Source: Norana najaformis
Taxonomy: Eukaryota; Annelida; Clitellata; Crassiclitellata; Hormogastridae
DNA: 64,000 nucleotides
Assembly: GCA_964023275.1 (NCBI GenBank)
Contig: OZ029921.1
Location: 10,795,306-10,859,305 of the forward strand
Direction: 5' to 3'
Part shown: one piece after another, positions 20,919 to 32,450 of the stretch
How the letters are laid out: each line of letters begins with the position of its first letter
How positions within the stretch are numbered: position 1 is the first letter of the stretch
Program-made: the position numbers and the translations under genes
Notes under the pieces: generated by a model
Told to the model about the DNA's origin: nothing
Database searches by the model: none
Seen by the model: the letters and a program-made list of their open reading frames with translations, nothing else

Positions 20919-21210
20919 CTCTGTTACAGCAGGAGGCGCAGCTGAACTGGCGGCCGATAGAAAAACTTTGAAATATGATCATCTCACTAATGCATACCAC
21001 TTTGTCCCTCTGGCCTTTGAGACTTTAGGCCCTATCAATGGTTTGGGTATGACCTTTCTCACAGACTTGGGGCGAATATTGTCCCTCATATCCGGAGATA
21101 GTAGAGAAACAGGTTACCTTTTTCAACGCTTATCTATAACATTACAGCGTTTCAATGCAGTCGCCTTCCACGGTACATTTGTGGTGCCGAATCCAGACGA
21201 GGATTAGCCG
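20918..21210 (+). pseudogene. retroelement polyprotein C-terminal fragment
   Basis: Open from the ATA repeat to TAG at 21205-21207: TAGGAAELAADRKTLKY, FVPLAFETLGPING, LGRILSLISGD and YLFQRLSITLQRFNAV. I recognise this as the conserved segment at the C-terminus of pol-like ORFs in many invertebrate retroelements (RKxxKY, VETLGPIN, LFQRxSxxxQRFN). I cannot name the clade with confidence. No RT is attached on its 5' side, so it is a fragment. Confidence 0.5.
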
Positions 21211-21287
21211 TTCCAGAGTCCCTCTCTCTCTTTTTCTCCGAAAATTTTTGAACAACCAAGGGATTATACTTACCTTGGTAAAAAAAA

Positions 21288-22930
21288 AAAATAATAATAA
21301 TAATAAGACAATTTATATAGCGCCGTAGCACAGCCGAGGCCGAAGAAAAGGGCGCTGTACAAGGGTTCGAAAATCAACTGCAGTCATAAGATATCCTAAA
21401 AAGATGTCGAGTCGTGACTTGAAAGTGTCCAGCGATGGGGCATTCGTCACATTCTCAGGAAGACTGTTCCACGCAGTGGGTCCGGCGACAGTGAAGGAAC
21501 TTTCGCCGAACTTCGTGGAAGAACGCGGGACATGCAGTTGATTCCTCGATGAGGACCGTAGCTGATATGTGTTTTGGTTGTCGGCTGTTCGAATACAGAA
21601 GTCGGATATATAGTCTGGTAGAAGACCATTAAGAGCCTTGTATGTAATTAGGCACAGTTGTAGGTGATCCGCTGAGGAATACGCAACCAGTGCAGGTTGT
21701 CGCGCAGCAGATCAGTGACGTGATTGAATGGTGTACGACCATAGATGAGGCGGGCAGCAGAGTTTAGCACTGACTGTATCCGCTCTAGCTGACAAGTCGG
21801 CAGACCTGCCAGCAGGCTATTGCAGTAATCAACCCTGGAGACGATGAAACTGTTGACCAGAGTGACAGCGGTTGAGGTGGGAATGAATCTGCGGATCGAT
21901 TTAATGCGACGCAACTGATAGAAGCAACCTCGTACAAGTTGATTCACATGGGCCGACCTGGTCAAACAGCTGTCGAAGTGTACTCCAAGGTTGCGGATGG
22001 TGCCGGCTAGTCGAACTACTGCCTCGTTGACAGCGAACGAACTGTCGTTGAGTAGATCCTGACGTCGGAGAGTGGTGCACCATAGGAACTCAGACTTCGA
22101 TGGATTGAGTCTGAGACGGTTGGACGCCATCCACTCTGAAATGCGCTCGATACACAGCATCACTCTCAGTTTCAGCTCAGCGGTTTCTGATGGCTCACAG
22201 AAGTAAAGCTGTGTACCATCCGCATAGCAGTGGTGAAGGAGTCCATGCGCTTGTATAATTCTCTCCACATCGGCCGTGTATAATAAGAAGAGGAGGGGGC
22301 CCAACACTGAGCCTTGTGGAATGCCACAGGTGACCATCCTAGGTGATGTCACCTCCCCCGCCAAGTGGACAGATTGCGTGCGCCCCTTCACGTAGGATTC
22401 AAGCCAACAGAGCGCTTTTTCTCTAACTCCAAACGACCGAGATAGTCGTTGAAGCAGGATGTCGTGGTCGACTGTTTCGAATGCAGCCGACATATCGAGA
22501 AGCGACAGAAGCGCTAGTTGGCTTGAATCGATGGCATCGATTATGTCGGAGAAGACTTTGAGGAAGGCAGTCTCGGTCGAGTGGCCGCGCCTGTAAGCAG
22601 ATTGAAATCGAGGAAGGAGGCGATATTCAGACAGGTACTCAATGAGTTGTTGGTTCGTTATGCGCTCAAGCACTTTTGAGACGAAAGTTAAGTTAGATAC
22701 CGGTCTGAAGTTCGCAGGTGATGATTCGTCGATCCCATCTTTCTTAGGGAGTGGCGTGACCAGTGCGTGTTTCCATTTTGACGGAAAGTGGCCGGTGGCA
22801 AATGAATGGTTAAACATCCGAGCAAAGAAATGCGCCAGCAGCGGAGCCGCCTCCTTCATCAGCCACGCTGGAAGTGTGTCAAGAGAGCATTGTTTCGCTG
22901 GTGACGAAATCATTACATAATATATCTGCC
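21288..22930 (-). pseudogene. CR1/L2-like LINE, 3' half with RT (YADG)
   Basis: The minus-strand ORF 22997-21648 (449 codons) starts in flanking sequence and enters RT near 22920. Blocks: LVTPLPKKDG, NFRPVSNLTFVSKVLE, FQSAYRRGHSTETA, LLDMSAAFETVDH (motif A), CGIPQGSVLGPLL (B), CYADGTQLYF (C), LRLNPSKSEFLW (D), and LDYCNSLLAGLP. The catalytic YADD reads YADG, so the last Asp is lost, and the endonuclease is missing. The frame breaks at about 21648, after which the C-terminal remnant (WNSLPENV-like) and the tail GGCGCTATATAAATTGTC plus (TTA)n complete the 3' end. A dead 5'-truncated copy. Confidence 0.8.
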
Positions 22931-22939
22931 AATCATTCT

Positions 22940-25900
22940 TCTCATCCTCAACCTGTGCTGTATGACTGTTCTCCATATCAGGCACCAACCCACTCAACCC
23001 GGCTTGACCTACATAATTCTAACATTCCAACTTCGCCATATTTGGCACTGCCACCATGCAATATGGACACCTACTCTGCATTCCTTCTCCGTTCTTCCTT
23101 ACCTCCTCCCTCCGACGACGACCGCAATACCCCACCCGGTACATACATATATTAATCCTACTCTCCGGGAAGCCCACCCAAATCCTGGTCCCAAAGATCT
23201 ACACTCTTCTCCTCCTCCTCGCCCACCTCATACTCATCCACCGCCGATGCTTCCTCCTAAATTCATCCTCCAGTAGTGGGACAATCGTCCAAATACAAAC
23301 AACAGCTTCCTAATTTGCACGCTTAACATACGTTCACTTATACATCCTCTACACTCCAAAGAAATCAAAAGTTTCTTATCTTCTTATCTTACTTTTCTTA
23401 TCTTACCTTTCTTATCTTACCTTTCTTATCTTACCTTTCTTATCTTATCTTTCTTATCTTACCTTTCTTATCTTACCTTTCTTATCTTACCTTTCTTATC
23501 TTACCTCTCTTATCACCCGCCTGACAAATTTGCCTTATCTGAAATCTGGCTCTATATAAACACAACTCTCGCTGAATATCAAGACTGTATTCCTTCTGGC
23601 TACCATCTGTACAGTACACCTTGGCCCACTAAATCATCAACGACTTCCAACATTACTGGTGCGGGCATTGCCTTTATTACCCGGGAACCCGCTACAGTCT
23701 TAGACTCATCTGGCTACTGTTTTCACTATTTCGAATGTGCATCAATAACACTTAAACTTCCTCACACAATCTTACAATCTTTAATTTATATCGCCCTCCG
23801 TCCTCCTCCTCATATTCAAGTCATCCATCGGTCTTTCTGAAAGAGTTTACAACCCTTCTTTCCACTGCAGCCACTATACCTCATGAATTCCTGATTACAG
23901 GTAACTTTAATATACATGTTGATAATCCCTCTAACACATTTGCTTCTGAATTCTTCGCCCTGTTATCATCAACTAACTTGGTCCAGCATGTACATTTTCC
24001 CGCCGACATTTACAATCACAAACTTGACCTCATTATCACATCATCATCATCCAGTTTATCACCTGAAATATCTTTTTCTTTCAACACGCCATCTGATCAT
24101 TACCCCATTTTTACATGCCTTAACATTCAACCTAATCCACGTCCTGATCCTGTTGTTGATTGTTTTCGTCGCATTAGTCCAATGAATATTGAAGCCTTCA
24201 TACAAGATGTATCCTGTTCAAACCTTGTTTTAAATCCATCTGCCTTCCTTGATGAACTTCTGTCTTGCTACAACACCACTCTTTCTATGATTCTTGACAA
24301 ATCCAGCTCTCACTCTAACAATCTTTAGTACAATTCCTATCTCCAAACAGTTTGAACTTGACCCTATACCTACCTCCTTACTGAAAGACTGTGCATCTAT
24401 CCTTGTTCCAATCATTACCAAAATAGTTGACCTCTCCTTGTCTACTGGTAATTTCCCCATCATTTCAAACGCTCTCTTGTTACCCCTCGTCTCAAGATAT
24501 CATCACTTGACAAAGAAATCCTTTCAAACTACCGGCCTGTTTCGGACCTGTCTTTCATCTCCAAATTAACCGAAAGGATTGTTCTTTCCAGGATCAATGA
24601 CTATCTAGATTCAAATTCACTCCTTAATCCATGCCAGTCTGGTTTTATTAAACTCCACTCAACTTAACCCTACTCACTTCTCTCTACAACAAGCTTGTTT
24701 CTGCCATCTCTTTGACACCATCGACCACAACATCTTATTCCAAAAACTTTCAACCTGGTTCGGTTTTACTGACAGTGCTCTCCTGTGGATTCAATTTTAT
24801 CTCTCCTCCCGCTCTTTATCCGTCAAAATAACGGAAGCCTCATCCTAATCATGTCCTGTCACTTGTGGAGTTCCACAGGGCTCTGTTCTTGGACCTCTTC
24901 TGTTTATCCTCTACACTCAGTTCACTCACAAAAGCAAGCAATGTCGATAATCACCTCTATGCTTATGACACTCTACTGTTCATCTCTCTCCGAACTGTTT
25001 CAGGGACTCCTTGATCTTCTTCGTACGGTTACACAGATCTTCTCCTGGATGACATCTAATCTCCTGTGCTTGAACCCATCCAAAACCGAATTCATACTTA
25101 TAGGTCTATGCGACCAGCTCAAGAAAATTTCAGATCCCTCTATCTCTGTCAGCCTGGACTCTGCCTCCATATATCCCTTTAACACTAACTTTTCTGTCCA
25201 CAACTTAGATGTGATCTTCGACCAAAGCCTCAGTTTCTCTAATCACATGATCCATCTCTCCCGCTCTTGCTTTATGCAAATCCGTGACCTTCGCAGAATC
25301 CGCCCTATGATTGACTTTCAAACTGCATCAACCATCGCCACATCCATAGTCCATACTAAATTAGACTATTGCAATTCACTTTTCCTGAACATAGGCTCCA
25401 CCCAAATAAGCTGCCTTCAAGCCATTCAGAATGCTCTTGCTCGTGCTGTCATCAAAACCCCCAACACCATCACATAACTGCTGTTCTTAAATCACTTCAC
25501 TGGCTTAAAATATCTGAACGAATCGAGTACAAAGTCCTATCACTTACCTACGACATACTTCAATCCTCTCAACCCTCCTATCTTCATGAGTTATTTACTA
25601 TTCAGCCCTTCAGTTCAACCCGCCCATCTTCTGCCGTAACACTTCTCCGCCCTCCCGTCACCTCATCCTTAAAATGTGACAATCGCTCTATAGCCATAGC
25701 TGCCACATCATACTGGAATAAACTCCCCCCAGAACTGCAACAGTTATCTGATCTATCATACAAACTCACATATGCTTTAACGCTTGCAATTTCTACATTG
25801 AGCTTTCACTCAAAACTGAAAACATTCCTCTTTCACAGATCCTATCCTACACACCCCTTCTTACTCTTATCTCTCTTTTCACTCTAAACCCAAACACCCA

Positions 25901-26056
25901 CCGTAGCTGCCACGCTGTCTCTCTGCCTGACTTTTGGATCTTGACCTGGAACCGAACCCTTTTGCCTATCGATTTTGTTTTGACTAAGTGCCTGTGAATA
26001 AGCTGGTCCCCGTGACGTGGCTTTCGTTGGGCGCTGTAGAAATCTCGGGATTACGA
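22940..26056 (+). pseudogene. LINE with endonuclease and RT, heavily frameshifted
   Basis: Starts with a Ser/Pro-rich leader containing an NPGP motif (23181-23192), then endonuclease pieces (ARLTYV..., ETW at about 23545, GAGIAFITR, YIALRPP), split by a 14-bp minisatellite. RT blocks follow in several frames: FELDPIPTSLL, a degenerate motif A (HLFDTIDHNI-like), CGVPQGSVLGPL at about 24870, MTSNLLCLNPSKTEF, LDYCNSLFLN, then YWNKLPPELQQLSDL. The tail GGGCGCTGTAGAAATCTCGGGATTACG ends near 26056. Same family as the minus copies at 14216-14606 and 34262-36440 and the tail at 28490. Not functional. Confidence 0.75.
23366..23516 (+). repeat. 14-bp minisatellite (CTTATCTTACCTTT)n
   Basis: About ten near-identical units placed within the LINE endonuclease region, where the coding sequence resumes after it. 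Confidence 0.9.
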
Positions 26057-26428
26057 TGGAGCGGAAACTTGGCCAATGACGGTGGCAAACAGAAAACAGA
26101 CTGGAGGCAGCATATCACAGATGACTGAGAAGAATTCTGCACATTTCGTGGCGAGATAAGATATCAGATAAAACTGAGAGAAAGGACGGGATAATAGGAT
26201 ATAGAAAATATCATCAGACAAAGACCATCAGAGACGACCTTGGGTGTTTGGAGATGTCGTGGGATGAGGGCCGACAAGAATACTAGCGGTCGACAGAGAT
26301 GAATGTAGAAGTGCGTTTTCTGATGTGCGGACCTGCATTAATCTAATATAATCAAATATAAACGATTTAATGCGAAGACAGAGAATCGACACAGTACTAT
26401 AATGTCGGCCCTACAGCCTACTGAATCG
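26057..26428. other. no gene recognised
   Basis: Non-coding sequence between the LINE tail and the interspersed repeat. Confidence 0.5.
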
Positions 26429-26660
26429 GTAAACGCGTATGCCAAGAAGCCTCTTTGCGTGAGGAACCCCGGCTCATAACCCGATCGTGGCTTATTTCAG
26501 TGACTTAAATCTGGGGCTAGCACGGTCCGTGCACGGGGACGTTAAATGGCGTGGCGCCCATTCAAACGTACAGCGAAGGTGAACAATCTTACCTGATGAA
26601 TTCATTGCAAAATGAGCAGGGTCGAGGCCATACGGTCGCTATACAAACCGTGTACACTTG
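26429..26660 (+). repeat. interspersed repeat, copy 2 (see 5686-5995)
   Basis: Colinear with 5780-5990, about 75-80% similar by eye. It carries an extra segment (TTACCTGATGAATTCATTGC) before GAGCAGGGT.GA.GCCATACGGTCGCTATA. Confidence 0.6.
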
Positions 26661-26689
26661 CATTTAGGCCTACTATATTGCACGCGATC

Positions 26690-27015
26690 AATGGACATTG
26701 ACTCTTGCTGTGCCCTATACCCGAACAGTGTTGAGCTCTTGAGCCTTCTCGGTAACTGTTCCAAAGCTTTGGTATCCATTGCCCAATTCAGTTCGTTCTG
26801 CCAATTCTTTGATGCCGTTAAGGTCTAAATTAGACACATCTCTTCCAACTTGCTTACCCACCGTAGCCTGGCTTCCGGTTTATCTGACCCATCGGAATTC
26901 GACCTGGCTTCTCCGACTGTTTATGATTTTCTACTGCGATTTTGAAGCGACCATCGACTGATGCCTTGGGCATTATAATAACGGCGCTATGGAAGCCTTT
27001 AGATTAGATTACTGT
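26690..27015 (+). pseudogene. CR1/L2-like LINE 3' end
   Basis: Remnant of the C-terminus (ALVSIAQFSSFCQFFDAVKV-like) with an ORF at 26779-26961, then the tail ATGCCTTGGGCATTATAATA...GGCGCTATGGAAGCCTTTAGATTAGATTA. Same tail family as 33230-33290. Confidence 0.6.
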
Positions 27016-27147
27016 AGATAACTGCCTTGACAGCTATGGGCTGGATCCGCCTTGCGAACTCGTTCGATATTTATGTTGCTCTATAAGAACACATACGTCT
27101 CAGCTTCAGGGTCCCGATGACGTGGCACATGGCCACCTCTGCCTCTG

Positions 27148-27705
27148 GTGCTTACAGAGCTCACTGACGGCCAAAAATTTGAAGAAATTATACTTGGAAC
27201 TCCGCGATTGATTAGATCCGCACGCTTTTTCCGCATCAGATATTGCCAGTTGAAAGCTTGGTGGAAGCGGCGGAGGTGCGATAGGTGGAGGAGGGGAGCA
27301 GTTGAGCACTGCCGGGCTCGTCCACAAGGCAGGCTTTACCATGCTGGGGATTCTCTGGACTGGCGGTTCCGGGTGACAAACGTTGGGGCGCCTGTGGCGG
27401 TTACGGACGCTGTGACGAATAGCTACGCGGATATGATCGACAAGGACAACCTGCAGCCGAGTGGCGGAACGATGACGGGCGACATAGACATCGATGGCAA
27501 ACGAATGAAAGAACTCCCAACATCATACCCCCCAGAATCCGACGGCGACGCCACAAGTTGGTCACTGCTGCAGAGTCAACTAGCTGAATCACGCACAGTC
27601 ATTGTATTGTCATACATCTGCACAATCGCTATTATGATTCGTTTATTCGCATGTGATGACTTGGCTACTTTACCTATGATTATCGGCACAAGCCGATGCT
27701 CATAA
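27148..27705 (+). pseudogene. ORF with tail-fibre-like GGTMTGDI repeats, frame-broken
   Basis: The 185-codon ORF holds NLQPSGGTMTGDIDIDGKRM followed by KELPTSYPPESDGDATSW. Just before, WRFRVTNVGAPVAVTDAVT follows a diverged KAGFTMLGD block that lies in another frame (27320-27355). Units of the type GGTMTGDIDMxGxxI...LPxPxxxxDAVxxxY are typical of phage tail fibres and also turn up in mobile elements of invertebrate genomes; this is pattern recall, not a search. A Gly-rich stretch precedes the first unit in the alternative frame. The first ~60 and last ~45 residues are unrelated read-through. Which element it comes from is unknown. Confidence 0.45.
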
Positions 27706-28489
27706 AGCTGGTTGCTGCTGCTGCTGCCTCCGCAACGTTTAAGTCTTCGGAGAGTCAAGTATCGGTCGATGCCCCTCTGGGGTGATTTCTTCATCTAATC
27801 TGGCCATGTCTTCTTGATCCGCGCACTGGCAATCCAATTACACGACGAACGCAGATGTGAAGGATAAATACAACGAGCCAACAAACTAATGATGCATGTC
27901 TAAGTCGGCCTCTGCAGTCAGCAACCGGGGCTCCTCCTCGTCCTCCGCCACCGCCATTCCTGCTGCTTGTATATCCTTCTCCCGATGCGGCGGCCTTGGT
28001 GGCCGCGTGGCCTATATACCGTCGCTATAAACGCCGCAGCTGGCTGATATCTGTCAGCAGAAGATGGAATTCCGCCAAATCCATCATCGTTGGTGGAGAC
28101 AGGCGCAGATCGACGCAGATCGGGATTCTGAGTACAGCACCAACACTACACCCACCACCAACGCACATATATACACACACCGACAGCTGTATGCGGAATG
28201 ACGACTATATGCAAAAGAACGGACGAACGAATGGGTAATCGGATAGCGGCAGGAGCGTCCGTTACGCATCGCTGTATTCAGCGCCAAACGGTGATTAGCG
28301 CCACCAAACGACCATTCCCTGCAGTCGGAAAATCTTTCCGTCCGCATAGGTTCCTGGAATTCAAACTACATAAGAGCGAGGATTAAGTCGTTCGAAGAAG
28401 ATATTTTAACATCGTGGCAAAACTGCTTGTACATCTGGGTCGACGTCAACGGCCATGGCAACCGCAAGATGTCGCTAAACCAGCAATAT
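27706..28489. other. no gene recognised; GC-richer sequence
   Basis: Small ORFs in several frames (27996-28238, 28084-28347 minus). A CCTCCTCCTCGTCCTCCGCC patch lies near 27930. Possibly the remainder of the element carrying the tail-fibre-like ORF. Confidence 0.4.
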
Positions 28490-28615
28490 GATCTTGACCT
28501 GGAACCGAACCCTTTTGCCTATCGATTTTGTTTTGATTGAGCGCCTGTGAATGATTGAGCGCCCGCAACTTAGCTTCCGTTGGGCGCTGTAGAAATCTCG
28601 AGATTACGATTACTG
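28490..28615 (+). repeat. LINE 3' tail (GGGCGCTGTAGAAATC type)
   Basis: It matches the end of the LINE at 22940-26056: GACCTGGAACCGAACCC at 28497 and GTTGGGCGCTGTAGAAATC at 28578, with the tail ATTACGATTAC. Confidence 0.7.
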
Positions 28616-29102
28616 CAGCTCGCATCTGTGACTGAACACAACAAAGTATCTGGCGATGTGTTGTCACATAGTCATCGTCTAATTAGAATAGGCAGACTTA
28701 AAATTCTGGCACCACCATTGATTTCTGTAATTGAATTGCAAAGCACATGCTGCAACTGTTGTGTAGCTTGGTGTTAACGGCAACATGGCTCAAGTATATG
28801 AATGGAGTTTTCATCGCTATAAACTGTACGTACACCTATGTGTATATCTATGTACGAGAATTCTTAATTTAACGCCGTTTAGTATTTCACAAACGCGCTG
28901 CATATGTCTACGTGGTTAGATAACTTTTCTAAATACTTGCATTTTAGTGTAGGCAGAAAATGCATGCCAGTCAAATGAAACAGATTGTAAATGCAGTGGA
29001 ACACTCTTCCAAGAAGATGGTCCCATGCGTAAGAAGGCATGATGGGCTTGAATTGAAGTGCAAAAGCGCTGCACTTGTATATCCAGCGGGCAGTATAGCG
29101 CA
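28616..29102. other. no gene recognised
   Basis: Non-coding flank upstream of the hAT element, with no recognisable repeat. Confidence 0.5.
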
Positions 29103-29110
29103 ACGATCTT

Positions 29111-30409
29111 CAGTGTTGGGTACTAGTTAAATAGTAAATACTATTTAAATAGTGTTTAAATAGTTCATAACTATTTACTTCACTATTTAAAAGTTACAAA
29201 AAAGGACCTATTGATATAGTATTTAAATGGTAGATGCCTATTTACTATTTATTACAATGTAAATAGTAAACCATCCACTCTGCTGAGAAAAAAATTTAAA
29301 TTTACTTCTGTAATTACTTACTTATCATTATTAACTAAGTACGAGCAACTGTTCAAACGTTTCATCGGATAAGCAATTCCTTTTCTTGTTGAGAATTAAT
29401 GCTGCATTACTAATAGTCTCTCTACTGGAGCACTAGATGGACTGTTCGTGTTGAAGCGCAGAAACACCGACTTGATGATAATCCAGCATTACCTCAAGTT
29501 AACCAGAACTACTAATTGAATTTTAATATAATAGAAAATTGCAAGCATTCAAAACAATTATCTGTAGCTGAAATTGATAATAGTTTTATGTATGTATGTA
29601 TCGCTAAATTTGTAAAGCGCCTTTTAAGTAACTCACAGATGCACTGCAGCACGGCTACCTAACGGTCTATAAATAGGAACGTCTTGAGACGGGCAGAAAA
29701 TGTTTCTTGAACTGTTGAACAGGCAAGGGATCGGATATCTGGTGGAAGTGTTCAAGAGAGACGGCCCCACAGTGGAGAAGGCGCGGCCCGCCCAAGCAGA
29801 CGTACGAGAACGTGGCACAATGAGTTGAACATGTGTCGCCTATCGTAGTCTCTGTCGACCAGGTTGATCAGCAACCGGCTTGATGAGCTCATTGATATAA
29901 TCCGGGGCCGAGCCAACGATCGATGACCTGACCATGAGCAGTATTTTGAACTGTACCCTCTTCTCGATTGGAAGCCAGTGTATGGTGTCTCGTATATAGG
30001 TAGAAATATGCGAGAATCTGAACGTACTAGCGATGAGCCGAGCAGCGCAGTCGAGGACAGACTGGAGCTGACCGATGCGGAATTTAGGCAGGCCGATCAG
30101 GATGGAGTTGCAGTAGTCCAGAAGCGTGATGATGAAGGAATGGACGAGCGTGACAGCCGCACTATAGGACAGGTTTCGACGTATAGCCCTTATCTGACGC
30201 AGTTCGTAGTAGCAAGTCCTGCAGAGTGAATTAATATGGCCCGCCATCGACAGCTCTTCGTCCAACAAAACACAAGTTAGTTTTTAAGTTGTTATGTGGT
30301 ATATGCAATAGTCCACAGCTATTTACCATTTTAAATACTATTCAAATAGTTTCCTACAGTTACTATTTAATATTCTATTTAAATAGTCACCCTATTTATT
30401 CCAACACTG
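29111..30409 (-). mobile_element. hAT element with a LINE fragment inserted
   Basis: Left end CAGTGTTGGGTACTAGTTAA and right end (minus strand from 30409) CAGTGTTGGAATAAATAGGG are inverted repeats of hAT type, followed on both sides by ACTATTTAAATAG motifs. Flanks ACGATCTT (29103-29110) and ATGATCTT (30410-30417) are an 8-bp target duplication with one mismatch. At 29340-29480 the minus strand keeps a short stretch resembling the C-terminal dimerisation region of hAT transposases (SPSSAPVERLL, then an N-K-R rich end). The rest of the transposase is gone. Confidence 0.75.
29590..30268 (-). pseudogene. CR1/L2-like LINE C-terminal fragment inside the hAT element
   Basis: The minus ORF 30268-29840 (142 codons): MLDEELSMAGHINSLCRTCY, LRQIRAIRRNL, LLDYCNSILIGLP, QSVLDCAARLI, IHWLPIEKRVQFKIL. 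Then, frame-broken, the last ~80 codons and the tail AAGGCGCTTTACAAATTTAGC near 29610. 5'-truncated; lacks RT motifs A-C. It splits the hAT element in two. Confidence 0.75.
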
Positions 30410-30479
30410 ATGATCTTTGACCTGGTTGACTCAAAACTGGAACACAGATCGAGCTCCCTGAAATGTGCTGGTGCAGTGC

Positions 30480-30690
30480 TGACAAGCAAGGTATGTGCCA
30501 GCAATATGATCTTGTCACTGTAGCACTGAACGACAGATTGCGCTGTATGACTCTTATTTGTCACAGCTAATTGAAGCAGGACCTGCAAAGGAGTTCACGT
30601 GGTCCGCCATCGGCAGGACTCCAGCCAGAAGCACCCCAAAGTTATAGATGATGAGCTGCTGATTCCAGTCTGAGAATCGTGATTTGTCTA
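30480..30690 (-). pseudogene. CR1/L2-like LINE fragment
   Basis: The minus strand reads NFGVLLAGVLPMADHVNSF and further residues matching the GVxxDxxLxMxxHVNSLCRxCF region after RT, with stops. It abuts the plus-strand LINE starting near 30700. Confidence 0.55.
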
Positions 30691-30699
30691 GATTTCGTC

Positions 30700-32450
30700 A
30701 CTGCCGATGATACCCAGCTATTTGTTTCATTTGATAGTTTTTCGTCTAATTCAGGTCGCCAATAACTTGCTTTTGTTTTCGGCGATGTTCAGTCTTGGAT
30801 GTCAGCACTACGCCAACTGCTACTTTCCATGTCATCGCAGTCCTGTGAACTATATCCTCTTCCTCCATTTCTACTCACGGATTTTGTGGACGACCTGTTG
30901 CCTTTCCTACAATTGTTGTGTAACGCGGCTTTGGGAGAGGGTTCCCTTCCCCTCGCCCAGAAACGGGCTATTGTTTTTCCTTCTTTAAAACGCCCTGGTT
31001 TAGACAGTAACGATATGGCTAACTATCGCCCCATATCTAATTTGTCTTTTTTGTCGAAATTGATTGAAAAACATGTTTCGATACAATTAATGCAATATTT
31101 AGAGGCTAACTCCCTCCTGCCTAGCCAGCAGTCGGGATTCAGAAGGCTCCAGTCAACAAAGACGGTCATCACTCGCATTCTAGCTGACATCCTTGGGGCT
31201 TTTGATCGGGGGCACGTTACCCTTCTTGCGCTTTTCGATATTAGTGCAGCTTTTGACACTGTCGACCACAGTATTCTTCTGGGGCGTCTGGAAATGTCGT
31301 TTGGACTCGTCGGCCCTGCTCTTTCATGGCTCCGTTCATTCCTGTCTGGCCGCTCTCAATCTGTGATCTTTGGTTCAACACGTTCTGATTGGTCCTCGGT
31401 CTCCTTGGGTCTCCCTCAAGGCTCTGTCTTAGCTCCCTTACTTTTTATTCTATATACGGCTGACCTGGGCTTTATTCTGTCTCCAACCGGGGTAGTGTCT
31501 CACCAATATGTTGATGACACCCAGGCATATATTCATAGCCCAGCAGGTGAATCTGTCGCCTTGGTTCATCAAATACTTCGGGCGTCGGAAGCACTTGAGG
31601 CCTGGCTGAACTCAAACCGTCTGCGCCTGAACCCTGGTAGGACCCAGTTTATCTGGTTTGGCAGCCGTGCCCAGCTTTCTAAGATTGATCTGGCCAGATT
31701 ACTTAGGCTCTTCCCTGATATCTCTTCTCTTCCGCAGTCCGTGATCTAGGAGTAATTTTCGATCAGGAACTTACTCTGAAGGAGCATGGGAATGTCTGTC
31801 GAACGTGTTTCTACCATCTGCATCAACTACACATTATCCGCCACTCTCTCATGACCCAGGCTGCTACCATTCTGGTCCATGCGTTTATCTGTTCCAGGAT
31901 TGACTATGGCAATGCCGTCTGCTGGCTTGAGTTTCTCCTGCATCTCGCAACTACAATCTGTCCTGCACGCTGCTGCTCGTCTGATCGGAGGTATCCCTAT
32001 GTTTGGCCACATCTCTGCTTACATGAATGTACATTTCAGGGGAGCTTCACTGGCTGCCTATCCAGGAGCGTATAAAATTTAAAATCCTGGCTCTTGTACG
32101 TAATTGCCTCTTAGGTTGCGCCTCGTTTTATCGCAGGGAGCTCTGTGTTTTGGCCTCCTCCATTCCGGGCCGCAGACTACTTCGTTCGGCGGTACGGGGT
32201 GACTTGCTTGTCCCATCGGTCCGAACAGCTACGGCCCAGCGCAGAAGTTTTGCTGTAGTTGGTCCCGCTTTCTGGAATGGGCTTCCTAATGACCTACGCC
32301 AGGAACTTCTTAGTCTATCTCCTCCTCTTTTCCGCAAGCGCTGAAGACGTTCTTAATCCCCAGTACTTCTGGGTTGTAGGGATGGGAGCGCCTCTGAGGA
32401 GTTTACCTCGAAGTGGCGCTTTATAAATTTCTGATTACATTACATTGGAT
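30700..32450 (+). pseudogene. CR1/L2-like LINE 3' half with intact YVDD
   Basis: The ORF 30799-31749 (316 codons) has NYRPISNLSFLSKLIEK, FRRLQSTKTVI, LFDISAAFDTVDH (motif A), LGLPQGSVLAPLL (B), YVDDTQAYI (C, both Asp present) and LRLNPGRTQFIWFG. The frame is lost at about 31740 and the C-terminus continues in other frames (CSRIDYGNAVC, GPAFWNGLPNDLRQE to 32344), then the tail GTGGCGCTTTATAAATTTCTGATTAC. At 30703-30800 an ADDTQLFVSFDSF segment of a different LINE is joined directly upstream, so the 5' part of the ORF is chimeric. Endonuclease absent. Confidence 0.75.

Noticed and set aside
20743-21000. Minus ORF with a long poly-Tyr run
   Set aside because: It is the translation of the (AAT)n microsatellite.
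23366-23516. CRISPR-like array
   Set aside because: Units are contiguous 14-bp repeats with no unique spacers; it is a minisatellite in animal DNA.
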